Source: Micromonospora coxensis (GTDB taxonomy: Bacteria; Actinomycetota; Actinomycetes; Mycobacteriales; Micromonosporaceae). From it: a stretch of 64,000 nucleotides of DNA. The notes beneath the pieces are model-generated. The model made no database searches and was not told where the DNA came from. It was given only the letters and a program-made list of their open reading frames with translations. How positions within the stretch are numbered: position 1 is the stretch's first letter; the number at the start of each line of letters is the position of its first letter. Both the position numbers and the translations under genes were made by a program. Positions 26,713-34,084 of the stretch are shown here, in pieces. Where the stretch lies: the NCBI RefSeq assembly GCF_900090295.1, contig NZ_LT607753.1, positions 3,906,001-3,970,000 on the forward strand, read 5' to 3'.

Positions 26713-27056
26713 CGGTGGCCTCCGTGGCAGTCGAGGCAGCAGCCGTAGCGGCGGGGGATGTAGTAGGGCTGCACGAGGCCGCAGACGGCGCAGGTGCGGC
26801 GGGCCCGTAGAGCTTTGGCGATGGCCTCCCGCTGGGCGGGGGTGGCGGTGCGCTTGGGTGCGGCGAGGTCGAGGCGGTAGAGGTAGGCGACCCTTTTGCC
26901 GCGACGCCAGAGGATCTGCGCGACCGGGTCGTGTCCTCCGGGGCGGAGGCCGGCGGCGCGTAATTGCCGGCGGGTGGCCAGCCCGTCAGGGGCGTACCGG
27001 TAGCGGTAGGTCGGGAACTCCTCGCCGGTGTCCGCAGGGTTGTGGGTGGTGGTCAT
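26709..27056 (-). CDS. RRQRL-motif zinc-binding protein
   Basis: 115 residues. TRRQLRAAGLRPGGHDPVAQ (about 29-48) is the RRQRL-type motif, and two Cys pairs (CAVCGLVQPYY and CCLDC) near the C-terminus should bind zinc. Proteins of this kind are common small genes of actinobacterial integrative elements; the role is unknown. ATGA overlaps with both neighbours show one operon. Confidence 0.75.
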   Translation of the reverse strand: MTTTHNPADTGEEFPTYRYRYAPDGLATRRQLRAAGLRPGGHDPVAQILWRRGKRVAYLYRLDLAAPKRTATPAQREAIAKALRARRTCAVCGLVQPYYIPRRYGCCLDCHGGHR

Positions 27057-27352
27057 GCCTGGCCTCCCCAGCGCTGCTGGGCGGCCTGCCGAGAGATGCC
27101 GAGCCGGGCACCGATCTCGGCCCAGGAGTAGCCGAAGGCGCGAAGGCCGATGACGGCTTCACCGATCGCGTCGTCGAGGTTGGCCGACAGGGCGACGAGG
27201 TCGCGGAGGGCTTCGACGTCGCCGGTGGCGACGCGACGGCCGTGGGCGCGGATGATGCGGCGTGCGAAGGCGGCGAATTCGTCGTTCTCGACGACATCCC
27301 GTCGCTTCTGCCGGGGAACGCAGGGCGTCAAGGTGGGCTTGACAGTGCTCAT
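27053..27352 (-). CDS. Small helix-turn-helix protein
   Basis: 99 residues, mostly helical. The C-terminal YSWAEIGARLGISRQAAQQRWG is a sigma-70 region 4-like helix-turn-helix, so the protein probably binds DNA. Its target is unknown; an AICE-internal promoter is the simplest guess. The start overlaps the preceding gene by 4 bp. Confidence 0.75.
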   Translation of the reverse strand: MSTVKPTLTPCVPRQKRRDVVENDEFAAFARRIIRAHGRRVATGDVEALRDLVALSANLDDAIGEAVIGLRAFGYSWAEIGARLGISRQAAQQRWGGQA

Positions 27353-27786
27353 CGGTTCTCACCCCCATCGGTGTGGAGGCGGTCCCACTCGTCAGCAGCC
27401 GCCAGAAGGGCGGTAATGACCTGCTCGGCGGTGCGGGTCGGGTCGTCGTTCCACGAGTACGGGGAGGTGTGCTCGTCGAGCAGGTAGCCGTCTTCGTCGA
27501 TGTGGAAGACCGGCGCGAAGGTGTCGAGGTAGTCGACGAACACCGCGAGGGTGGTCAGGTAGCCGGCGAGGGTGTCGGGGTCGAGTTGGGAGAAGTGCTC
27601 GACGCGGTGGCCGGCGCAGGCGATGCCGATGGCCCCGGCGGCGCAGGCCGGCGGGGTGAGGGTGTCGCCGGTGGCGTAGTAGGTGCCCTGGTGCCAGCCG
27701 TGCCGGCGCAGGTATAGGGCAGCGCACCGGAGCAGGTCAGCAGGGGTGACCTGGACTCCGGTGGATGGAAGTTGGGTAGCCTTCAT
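27349..27786 (-). CDS. DUF6197-like protein
   Basis: A 145-residue protein with the layout of the DUF6197 family that is frequent in actinobacterial mobile elements: AALYLRRHGWHQGTYY at the N-terminus, a Cys/Ala-rich centre (PACAAGAIGIACAGH) and TAEQVITALLAAADEW at the end. No catalytic role is known. It overlaps the HTH gene by 4 bp and is separated from the upstream 69-residue gene by a hairpin-bearing gap. Confidence 0.7.
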   Translation of the reverse strand: MKATQLPSTGVQVTPADLLRCAALYLRRHGWHQGTYYATGDTLTPPACAAGAIGIACAGHRVEHFSQLDPDTLAGYLTTLAVFVDYLDTFAPVFHIDEDGYLLDEHTSPYSWNDDPTRTAEQVITALLAAADEWDRLHTDGGENR

Positions 27787-27823
27787 GGCAGCCGCGTCCT
27801 TTCAGAAGGGCTTGGTGGGAGGT

Positions 27824-27867
27824 CGGCAGGACCGGCAGTTGCTGCCAGGCGGTGTCCGGTCCTGTCG
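27824..27867 (-). terminator. Intercistronic hairpin in element A operon
   Basis: CGGCAGGACCGG (27824-27835) pairs with CCGGTCCTGTCG (27856-27867; one G-U) across a 20-nt loop. It sits between two genes of one leftward operon, without a T-run, so it may be an attenuator or processing signal rather than an end of transcription. Confidence 0.35.
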
Positions 27868-27873
27868 GCCGAT

Positions 27874-28083
27874 TCAGGTGGTGCGCAGCCGCAGGTAGCG
27901 GCGGTGGCGGGTGTCGTCGCCGCCCATGAGTTGGGGCGGGGAGACGTAGACGAGTCGGCCGCTGGCCGAGGCGATCTGCACCATGGCCGCGATCTCGGCC
28001 GGTTGGGCGACGACCCACATTTCGGTGTACTGGGCGGCCCGCTGCTGGTTGGCACGCGACTGGGCGCGTTCGCGGGTGGTCAT
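27874..28083 (-). CDS. Small AICE protein downstream of translocase
   Basis: A 69-residue protein starting MTTRERAQSRANQQRAAQYTE with a basic N-terminus and ending in a short Arg-rich tail. The family is not recognised. Its ATG overlaps the translocase stop in an ATGA, so it is coupled to transfer functions. Confidence 0.65.
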   Translation of the reverse strand: MTTRERAQSRANQQRAAQYTEMWVVAQPAEIAAMVQIASASGRLVYVSPPQLMGGDDTRHRRYLRLRTT

Positions 28084-28949
28084 GCCGCCGCCAAGTCGAG
28101 ACGGGTCAGGTCGGGGACCAGGGTCGGTAACCGGCGGGGCCGGCGGATCCAGGCGGCGTAGTCGGCGATGCCGGCGATCTGGGCGTCGGTCAGGTAGGCG
28201 ACCTTGATGCGCTGTGGGGTGCCGCCTTCGGCGATGAGGTAGGCCGCGCCCTGGTTGGAGGGGGCGATGTCGGTGGCGGTGTAGCCCTGCTCGGCCCAGC
28301 CGTGGCCGAGGACGATGTTGGAGCTGTTGGGGGTGGTGCAGCGGAACGCGGCGCGGTAGCCGAACAGGTCCCGCAGGCTGGTGGGGATGATGTCGAAGCT
28401 GGGCCGCTGCGTCGCGGCGACGACCGGGATGCCGGCGGCACGGCCCCGGGCGACCAGGTCGCGCAGGAGAGCGACGAACTCTTCCTGCTCCTGCTTGCTG
28501 CCGACGGTGGCGGAGTAGAAGGCGATTTCGTCGACGAGGACGGTGATGACGGACAGGCCGTCGGCGGCGGTGAGCTTGCGGCGCCCGTGGGCGCGGAGCC
28601 AGGCGTAGCGGTTGTTCATCACCAGCTGGAGGCGCTTGAGGACGTCGAGGGCGGCGGTGATGTCGGGGCCGATGAACGCATCGGCGCAGTCCTCCCACTG
28701 CCCCAGCTCGACGAGCTTGCCGTCCAGCAGCACGAGCCGGGAATCGACGGACAGAGCGGCGTGGGCGGCAATCGTGTTCAGCAGCCCGGACTTGCCTCCG
28801 CCGGGCTCGCCGCCGGCGAGCAGGTTGCGGTAAGCGAGGGTGATGTTGACGTGCTGACCGAACTCGTCGATGCCGACGAAGATGGGGTCGAACATCGACA
28901 GGCCAGGCCCCACCGGTATGCCGGCAGCAGGGGCGGTAGCGGTGGTCAT
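28080..28949 (-). CDS. FtsK/SpoIIIE-type DNA translocase, ATPase part (Tra)
   Basis: 289 residues covering the motor domain of a TraSA-like conjugative translocase that moves double-stranded element DNA between hyphae. Walker A is G46-G-E-P-G-G-G-K-S54, Walker B VITVLVDEIA, with a downstream arginine-finger region (TQRPSFDIIPTSLRDLF). Unlike the single 478-residue Tra of element B, the membrane part is encoded by a separate upstream gene (29032-29964). ATG 28949 is chosen over an upstream in-frame start because the extra residues are Arg/Pro filler. Confidence 0.88.
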   Translation of the reverse strand: MTTATAPAAGIPVGPGLSMFDPIFVGIDEFGQHVNITLAYRNLLAGGEPGGGKSGLLNTIAAHAALSVDSRLVLLDGKLVELGQWEDCADAFIGPDITAALDVLKRLQLVMNNRYAWLRAHGRRKLTAADGLSVITVLVDEIAFYSATVGSKQEQEEFVALLRDLVARGRAAGIPVVAATQRPSFDIIPTSLRDLFGYRAAFRCTTPNSSNIVLGHGWAEQGYTATDIAPSNQGAAYLIAEGGTPQRIKVAYLTDAQIAGIADYAAWIRRPRRLPTLVPDLTRLDLAAA

Positions 28950-28975
28950 GGGTGCCCTCCTTGGGCGTAGGTGGG

Positions 28976-29015
28976 CGCGGAGAGCCACACGAACGAGCCC
29001 GCAGGGCTCTCCGCG
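28976..29015 (-). promoter_or_regulatory. Hairpin between the two translocase genes
   Basis: A perfect 11-bp stem (CGCGGAGAGCC at 28976-28986, complement at 29005-29015) with an 18-nt loop, in the 82-bp gap between the membrane and ATPase halves of Tra. No T-run follows. It may tune the ratio of the two products or stabilise mRNA. Confidence 0.4.
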
Positions 29016-29031
29016 ACCAAGATGGTTGGGG

Positions 29032-29964
29032 TCAGATCCAGTCGGAGACGTCGTCCTCGGGAGTCGAGGACGTGGCCGTGGGCTTGCTGCCGTTGGCCGT
29101 GTTGGTGGTGGCCGGCGACTTCTTCTGCGCCGGCAGGGTGATGGTGGGCGCGTCGACGTCGGGCAGGTCCAGAGCCGTAGGCACGGCCGGGGTGGGCCGG
29201 TCGGTGGCCGGGGTTGCCGGGTCGATGACGTCGACGAGCGGGGAGCCCACCTGGGCGGTGAGGACCTCGCGGCGCTTGATGTCGAAGCGCAGGTAGGCGG
29301 CGTTGCCGTCGGATGCCCGCTCGATCAGGGCGGTGGAGGCGTGGCAGGCGACCGCGATCCGGTCGAGCCGACCTTCCAGATCGGCCAGGGACAGGCCGGG
29401 GCGCAGGTAGACCCAGACCCGCTCACCGACGGGAGTGGGCTTGGCCCACAGGATGAGCGGCAGGCTGCCGGACTGGTTGGCGATGATGAACTGCGCGAAA
29501 CACACACGCAGCCGATGCCGCACGATCAGGCACCACGTCCAGGCGACCACGGCCCGACGGGTGACCGGCAGGGCGGCCGGGACACCGACGACCAAGGCGA
29601 CCACGACCAGCGTGACCGGGGTCGAGGTGTGGTTGGCCAGCTGCACCCAGAAGGTGATGACGGCGGTGGTGAGCACGATCTCGATGGACCACCACCACAG
29701 CAGCCGCAGCACCGGCCAGATCCGCACGAGGACCCAGGCGAGTCCGCCCAGCGGAACACCGATCAGAGCCCCGGAGAAGAGGGCGAGGATGGGGTGGATG
29801 TAGGAAGCGGCCACCACGGCCGACAGAAGGCCGACGATGACCGCCGTTAGGATGAACGCCAACCGGGCGTTGCGGGCCGAGGACCGGTGAACCTTGGCCT
29901 CGATCACCGTGATGGTCCCGTTCGACTTCCCGCCGAAAGGCCGGCGGGCGGTGGGCTTGGTCAT
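29032..29964 (-). CDS. Membrane component of the split Tra translocase
   Basis: 310 residues with four hydrophobic helices between about residues 33 and 145 (LAFILTAVIVGLLSAVVAA, LFSGALIGVPLGGLAWVLV, IEIVLTTAVITFWVQL, TLVVVALVVGVPAALPV), then a soluble domain (RVWVYLRPGLSLADLEGRL) like the region just before the motor in other AICE Tra proteins. A Thr/Pro/Ala tail follows. It probably anchors the ATPase encoded 82 bp downstream. ATG 29964 overlaps the preceding stop by 4 bp. Confidence 0.72.
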   Translation of the reverse strand: MTKPTARRPFGGKSNGTITVIEAKVHRSSARNARLAFILTAVIVGLLSAVVAASYIHPILALFSGALIGVPLGGLAWVLVRIWPVLRLLWWWSIEIVLTTAVITFWVQLANHTSTPVTLVVVALVVGVPAALPVTRRAVVAWTWCLIVRHRLRVCFAQFIIANQSGSLPLILWAKPTPVGERVWVYLRPGLSLADLEGRLDRIAVACHASTALIERASDGNAAYLRFDIKRREVLTAQVGSPLVDVIDPATPATDRPTPAVPTALDLPDVDAPTITLPAQKKSPATTNTANGSKPTATSSTPEDDVSDWI

Positions 29965-30188
29965 GACGCCCTCCCCATGTCGCCGCAGGCGGCGCACCAG
30001 CAGTAGCCGTTGGAATCGATGAGGGCGAGAGCGCCGACCATGGTCGTCTCGCAGCCGGTGCAGGCCACGACCATCGGAACACCGGCCTTCTCGTGGTCGG
30101 TCCAGGTGTATTCGGACTTGTAGCCTGCACGGGCCTGCAAGAAGTGCAGTCCTGTCGGCAGGCCGCTCGGGCGGGTAGGCTTGGACAC
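29961..30188 (-). CDS. Small zinc-ribbon protein
   Basis: 75 residues from GTG 30188, which has GGAGGAC 5 bases upstream. Two Cys pairs (CTGC and CAAC) enclose a short beta region, which indicates a zinc ribbon. Function unknown. The 29-residue segment before the first pair is basic and aromatic. Overlaps the membrane component gene by 4 bp. Confidence 0.7.
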   Translation of the reverse strand: MSKPTRPSGLPTGLHFLQARAGYKSEYTWTDHEKAGVPMVVACTGCETTMVGALALIDSNGYCWCAACGDMGRAS

Positions 30189-30232
30189 GACACGTCCTCC
30201 CAAGTGATTGGGCTGGATGGGTTGGAGAGCCC

Positions 30233-30266
30233 GGGGTCGGCAGGTGTAGGAGCCAGTACCGGCCCC
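30233..30266 (-). promoter_or_regulatory. Conserved-loop hairpin, copy 1
   Basis: An 8-bp stem (GGGGTCGG with CCGGCCCC; one wobble or mismatch depending on strand) around an 18-nt loop that reads CAGGTGTAGGAGCCAGTA on the + strand. The identical loop occurs at 30993-31010 and its core GTAGGAGCCAG again at 31067-31077. It lies 45 bp upstream of the zinc-ribbon gene start. Confidence 0.55.
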
Positions 30267-30294
30267 GCGCTCGTTTTCCGAGGCTGACCAGGGG

Positions 30295-30480
30295 TCAGTG
30301 GTTGCGGCGAATCTGGTTGGCGAGCAGCCCGTAGCGGATGCGCTCGTCTTCGTCCAGGACCGTCGGGGTACGCCCGGCGGCGCGCTCTTCGCGGAGCTGC
30401 CGGTCGAGGTGCTTCGGATCGACCTTGACCTCACGGACGCGGCCGTCGTTGTCTTCGCTGAACAGGTACTTGTTGCCCAT
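30295..30480 (-). CDS. Small conserved AICE protein
   Basis: A 61-residue, highly charged protein (MGNKYLFSEDNDGRVREVKV at the N-terminus, then an Arg/Glu-rich helix). No family recognised. Its ATG is preceded by GGAGGT. It lies 29 bp downstream of the membrane protein gene and is probably in the same operon. Confidence 0.65.
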   Translation of the reverse strand: MGNKYLFSEDNDGRVREVKVDPKHLDRQLREERAAGRTPTVLDEDERIRYGLLANQIRRNH

Positions 30481-30509
30481 GGCAGGGACCTCCGGTGTTC
30501 AGGGGTGGG

Positions 30510-30938
30510 TTAGAGGCAGGCGACGAGCAGCGCGGACACCCACAGGCATCCGGCGTGCAGGGACTGGTCGGCCAGGTAAATCCCGCAGATCGGGGCCTGA
30601 CGGTCGGCGAAGTCGGCGCTACCGGTGTGGGTCAGCAGCCATCGCACCGGCCACCGCCGGTCGAGGATTGCGTGGCTGATCGCGGAGAAGCCCAGACCAG
30701 CGGCGAGGCCGCCGGCAGTGACGGGCAGGTCCAGCGCGGCGATGGTGACGGCCAGCATGAACGCCACCACGAGGTGATAGGCCACGACGTGGCCCAACAG
30801 GTGACGCCAGCCGTGCCAGCCCGGCGCGGCCTTGTTCGCGGCCTGCGTGTCGGACTGGCCGAACACGTGATCGGCCACCTGGTGGCCGGCGTAGAAGGTC
30901 GCCGCGACGACGGCGAACACGATGGCGGATTCGAGCAT
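30510..30938 (-). CDS. Small polytopic membrane protein
   Basis: 142 residues from ATG 30938, with about four hydrophobic segments (AIVFAVVAATFYAGHQVAD, LLGHVVAYHLVVAFMLAV, AGGLAAGLGFSAISHAIL and the C-terminal LWVSALLVACL). Histidines recur inside or beside the helices (GHQVADHVFGQ, HVVAYHL, SHAILD), a pattern like DUF3307 proteins. The role in the element is unknown. Two conserved-loop hairpins lie between its start and the preceding gene. Confidence 0.65.
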   Translation of the reverse strand: MLESAIVFAVVAATFYAGHQVADHVFGQSDTQAANKAAPGWHGWRHLLGHVVAYHLVVAFMLAVTIAALDLPVTAGGLAAGLGFSAISHAILDRRWPVRWLLTHTGSADFADRQAPICGIYLADQSLHAGCLWVSALLVACL

Positions 30939-30982
30939 GACAACCACTCCCCACGTTGAGGGCAGACGGGTTGGAAGGGCAG

Positions 30983-31020
30983 GCGGGGCCGGCAGGTGTA
31001 GGAGCCAGTACCGACCCCGC
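30983..31020 (-). promoter_or_regulatory. Conserved-loop hairpin, copy 2
   Basis: A 10-bp stem (GCGGGGCCGG with CCGACCCCGC; one non-canonical pair) with the same 18-nt loop as copy 1, CAGGTGTAGGAGCCAGTA. It lies about 45 bp upstream of the start of the membrane protein gene, the same spacing as copy 1 to its gene. Confidence 0.55.
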
Positions 31021-31057
31021 GCCACAATTTGTTGAGGGCAACCACGGGTTGCCAGGG

Positions 31058-31088
31058 CCGGGAGAGTAGGAGCCAGCAAAACTCCCGG
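31058..31088 (-). promoter_or_regulatory. Conserved-loop hairpin, copy 3
   Basis: A perfect 7-bp stem of unrelated sequence (CCGGGAG with CTCCCGG) presents a 17-nt loop with the same core, GTAGGAGCCAG. A second small hairpin (GGCAACC/GGTTGCC, 31038-31054) abuts it. The loop is kept while the stem changes, which suggests selection on a structured element. Confidence 0.55.
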
Positions 31089-31170
31089 ACCAATGATTGG
31101 AACAGTCAGCGGACCTCAGGCCGCTACGAGCGAGACACCGCAGGCTTCACACAGCACGCTGTGCGAAGGA

Positions 31171-31488
31171 CTACTTGGCCGCCGCACCAGCCTTCGGCTT
31201 CAGCGAGATCGCACGGAACGCGACGCCGTTGCGCCCGTTGGTCGCCCACGGAATGGCCTCCAACTGCTCGACCTCGATGAGCTGCCCCACCATCACACCC
31301 GGCTTCTCACCCGCCGTGGTGATGGTGATGACCTCACCGCCCGTCTCGTCGAGAACGAAGACCTGGGTCGACCACATGAGCCGGCCCGTTCCCTTCTCCG
31401 ACCGCTGATTGCCGTTCTGGTCGTTCTTCGGCTCCGGGTCCTTCGACACCGTCACCTGCTTCGCCTTGGTGTCCACGTACAGCTTCAC
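31171..31488 (-). CDS. SCO3933-family regulatory protein
   Basis: A 105-residue protein like the SCO3933 family found at the head of AICE transfer/replication operons. Short beta strands (MKLYVDTKAKQVTV at the N-terminus; WSTQVFVLD) and the end motif GVAFRAISLKPKAG are typical. It is the first gene of the leftward backbone operon, in the place occupied by Pra in element B, and shares with Pra a layout of an early strand, a TG-containing central part and a late RA motif. A role as activator of replication and excision is plausible by analogy only. Confidence 0.78.
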   Translation of the reverse strand: MKLYVDTKAKQVTVSKDPEPKNDQNGNQRSEKGTGRLMWSTQVFVLDETGGEVITITTAGEKPGVMVGQLIEVEQLEAIPWATNGRNGVAFRAISLKPKAGAAAK

Positions 31489-31602
31489 AACAGACCTCCT
31501 GTGTCTCGGGCCAGTGGATAGAGCTTGTCCCCGGTGGACTCTTGCTCTTGGCCTCGGGGGATAAGGCTCTCGAAAAGCCGAGGACAGCCCGACCGGTGGG
31601 CT

Positions 31603-31651
31603 GGACGACTAAGGGACGTCTTGGTTACCGTGTACTCGTCCCTAGTCGTCC
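31603..31651. promoter_or_regulatory. Inverted and direct repeats: candidate operator
   Basis: GGACGACTAAGGGACG (31603-31618) faces CGTCCCTAGTCGTCC (31637-31651), an inverted repeat differing by one base; CGTCCCT also repeats directly at 31637 and 31647. The pair lies just upstream of the HTH regulator gene (31667), in the divergent gap that must contain the main promoters of element A, so it is a likely repressor or activator site. Confidence 0.6.
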
Positions 31652-31666
31652 CTTGAGGAGGGTCAA

Positions 31667-32425
31667 ATGCCCAACGACCGGCTACGCGATGCCATCCTGC
31701 GCAACGGACTGACTCCCGGCACGGTGGCCGAGAAGATTGGGGTCGACCCGAAGACGGTAGAGCGGTGGATCACTCAGGATCGGGTTCCGTATCCCCGCCA
31801 TCGGCATGCAATCGCCGCGATGGTGCGCGAAGACGTGCCGTATCTGTGGCCGGACGCGGTGACGCCGGAGAAGGCATCGAGAATCGGGCAGAGCGAGCTG
31901 GTCCAGCTCTACTCCCGGCGCTCTTCCGTGCCGTACGACCTTTGGCGTCGACTGATCGAACGAGCAGAGAAGCGGATCGACGTCCTGGCCTATGCCGGAC
32001 TCTTCTTGGTGGAGCAGAACCCGAGGATCGTCGACACCCTGCGCCAAAAGGCCACTGACGGCGTCGCGGTGACGATCCTGCTCGGTGACCCGACCAGCGC
32101 CGCAATCGAGCGAAAGAGCATCGAGGAGGGTGCGCCCGGTGTGATGGCCGCGAAGATTCGTCAGGTCCAGCAGTACTACAACCGGCTTGACGGTGCGCCC
32201 GGGGTCAAGGTGCTCTACCACGACACGACGCTGTACAACTCGATCTACCGGTTCGATGACGAGATGTTGGTGAACATGCATGTGCTCGGGTTTCCGGCGC
32301 CGCACGCACCGGTGATGCACCTGCGCAAGCTCAACGGCGGTGACTTGTTCCGCACGTACTCCGACAGCTTTGACCGGGTCTTGACTGCCTCGAAGCCTCA
32401 GCCGGGCGGCGAGGTGGCAGCCTAG
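31667..32425 (+). CDS. HTH regulator with phospholipase-D-like domain
   Basis: 252 residues: an N-terminal XRE-like helix-turn-helix (TPGTVAEKIGVDPKTVERWI, about 16-35) and a C-terminal domain that resembles DUF5919 / phospholipase D folds (IDVLAYAGLFLVEQN; later YRFDDEMLVNMHVLG). Proteins of this type regulate AICEs and are coupled with Nudix genes. ATG 31667 is preceded by GAGGAGGG. It is divergent from the backbone operon and followed 4 bp later by the Nudix gene. Confidence 0.78.
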   Translation: MPNDRLRDAILRNGLTPGTVAEKIGVDPKTVERWITQDRVPYPRHRHAIAAMVREDVPYLWPDAVTPEKASRIGQSELVQLYSRRSSVPYDLWRRLIERAEKRIDVLAYAGLFLVEQNPRIVDTLRQKATDGVAVTILLGDPTSAAIERKSIEEGAPGVMAAKIRQVQQYYNRLDGAPGVKVLYHDTTLYNSIYRFDDEMLVNMHVLGFPAPHAPVMHLRKLNGGDLFRTYSDSFDRVLTASKPQPGGEVAA

Positions 32426-32429
32426 GACC

Positions 32430-32900
32430 ATGGCGAGAGTCGAGCACTACCACGACCCGAACGCGCCGAAGGCCAACAGCATCGTCGTGGCCGTCTCCGT
32501 CTTCGTCCGAGACGACGACGACCGGGTGCTGCTCATCCAGCGCACCGACAACGGCCTATGGTCGCTGCCCGGCGGCGGCCAGGAGATCGGCGAGTCGATC
32601 GCGGAGACGGCAGTCCGGGAGACACACGAGGAAACCGGAGTCAAGGTCGAGGTGACCGGGATGGTTGGCGTCTACTCCGATCCCCGCCACGTCATCGAGT
32701 ACTCCGACGGCGAGGTACGGCAGCAGTTCTCGCTCTGCTTGCGAGCCGTACCCGTGGGCGGCACCCCGACCCCGAGCGACGAGTCAAACGATGTCCGGTG
32801 GGTGCCCCGCGACGAGCTGGACGCGTTCGACATTCACCCGTCGACCCTGCTCCGCATCAACCACGGCTGCGAGGAACGCCCCGAGCCCTACATCGGCTGA
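32430..32900 (+). CDS. Nudix hydrolase of element A
   Basis: A 156-residue Nudix enzyme that hydrolyses a nucleoside diphosphate linked to another moiety. The Nudix box runs from G48-G-G-Q-E through R63-E-T-H-E-E-T-G70 with all metal-binding Glu present. The substrate cannot be told. Nudix genes recur in the regulatory block of AICEs, and element B has one in the same position (50849-51316) of different sequence. It overlaps the end of the convergent HD gene by 13 bp. Confidence 0.9.
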   Translation: MARVEHYHDPNAPKANSIVVAVSVFVRDDDDRVLLIQRTDNGLWSLPGGGQEIGESIAETAVRETHEETGVKVEVTGMVGVYSDPRHVIEYSDGEVRQQFSLCLRAVPVGGTPTPSDESNDVRWVPRDELDAFDIHPSTLLRINHGCEERPEPYIG

Positions 32901-33454
32901 GCGACGCTGCCGGAGAGCCGGCACTGGGTCCGCTGCACGGCGGCGACCATCTCCGGTTCTGCTCGGCAGATGAACCGGGTCACCAGGTGCTCTGGCCCGT
33001 ACCTCGACCGAATCTCCGCAAGCCGCTCCAAGACCTCGAAGTCCTGGCCGTCCGGCCCGGTCGTCATGTCCGAGAAGCAGAGAGCGTCAGTCACCGCGGT
33101 TTCCTCCCGGCGGAACTCGGTGGCCAAGACCTCGCCGAGCCCACGTTCCTCAGCTTCGAGCCACGCGCAGGAGTGGTGAGCCACCAGAGCGGCAATCCGC
33201 TCGTCGAATCGCTCGCGGCGAAGCCAGCGGCCACCATCGAGGGAGTGAAAGCCGGTGTCGACCAGTTCGGGGCTGTAGCCCACGTCATGCAGCCAGGCCG
33301 AAGCTACAAGCACCTCCCGATCTTCGATCGGCACCGCCCCGCTGATCCGGTCCGCCTTGGCAGCCACCGCCTGAACGTGACTCCAACGGCGAGGCAACGA
33401 CGTCTCCAACAGGTGTCGCGCAACTTCCCGGGCGGTATCGACGAAGGCGGCCAT
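32888..33454 (-). CDS. HD-domain phosphohydrolase
   Basis: 188 residues with the HD metal-binding pattern: His in RRWSHVQAV, H-D in WLHDVGY, then HHSCAWLEAEERG and a late Asp (DALCFSDM). Start ATG 33454 is preferred since the upstream extension is repeat-region translation. Many AICEs carry such a gene beside the Nudix gene, so the two enzymes may act on one nucleotide. The actual substrate is unknown. Confidence 0.85.
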   Translation of the reverse strand: MAAFVDTAREVARHLLETSLPRRWSHVQAVAAKADRISGAVPIEDREVLVASAWLHDVGYSPELVDTGFHSLDGGRWLRRERFDERIAALVAHHSCAWLEAEERGLGEVLATEFRREETAVTDALCFSDMTTGPDGQDFEVLERLAEIRSRYGPEHLVTRFICRAEPEMVAAVQRTQCRLSGSVAQPM

Positions 33455-33539
33455 CCCGTCAGCGTACGGAGCGCACCCTGCCCGCACTATCCCGATGTCC
33501 GGGCGACGAGGCGGGGCGGCCGGCCGCCAGCGATGTGGT

Positions 33540-34080
33540 TCAAAGTTTCTGTACGTCTTCAAGGCGGCCCTGAACGGGCCGCACGCGCCGCCGCCGGGGC
33601 GCGCGTCCGTCGCTCCGCTGGCGCTCCGACTCCGGCCACGCAACACGCCCGGCGGCTGGCGCGGAGAGCGGGAAGCCCGGTGGGCCGCCGCATGACGACA
33701 GGGCCGTTGACCGGCCGGTGGTGGGCCGGCAGCCGCCCGGGCCGCGCGGCCCACGAGCCCGCGCGGCGTAGGGAAGCGCACGCCGGCCGCGTCGGCGGCT
33801 GCCGGGTGATAGCGGGGGTTGCGGCTACTGCGCCTCCGGCGGGGGCGCTCCGGCTCCAGGATGGCCGGGGCCCGTCGGCGCGTCGCGGTCCGTGAGTGGT
33901 CACGGTGGGAGCCATCCCGCCCGCCGTCGACCCGGGCGAGCCGAGCAGACCACCGCCCGACCCGCCAGCGTCCGAACTTACGTCAAGGCCGTCTTGACGT
34001 GGCGGGCCGGGCGGTGGCCCGCTCCCGGAGAGGGCGGGTCGATGGCATACGGGATGGCAACCTAGCGCTGGGTGCAGACT
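33540..34080. repeat. Non-coding block shared by elements A and B (copy in A)
   Basis: About 540 bp without a gene, alignable by eye along its length with 51325-51850 of element B. Shared landmarks are a TCAAGGCGGCCC...GGGCCGC hairpin at the left, CGGCGGCTGGCGCGGA, GGCGCTCCGGCTCCAGGATGGCCG, and the 148-nt nested hairpin module at the right. Open frames across it on the minus strand are Arg/Pro-rich and not conserved as protein. It separates the regulatory genes from the cargo in both elements. Confidence 0.75.
33911..34058. ncRNA. 148-nt nested-hairpin module, copy 1 (candidate structured RNA or origin)
   Basis: Three nested stems: outer GCCATCCCG (33911-33919) with CGGGATGGC (34050-34058) plus an adjoining GTCGACCCG/CGGGTCGAT stem; middle ACCGCCCGACCCGCCA (33952-33967) with TGGCGGGCCGGGCGGT (34000-34015, one mismatch); inner ACGTCAAG (33980-33987) with CTTGACGT (33993-34000). 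CCGGGCGAGCCGAGCAG stays unpaired between the outer and middle stems. Copies at 51674-51821 and 35536-35665 keep the layout. Whether it is RNA, single-strand origin or recombination site is open. Confidence 0.5.
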
Positions 34081-34084
34081 ACGG

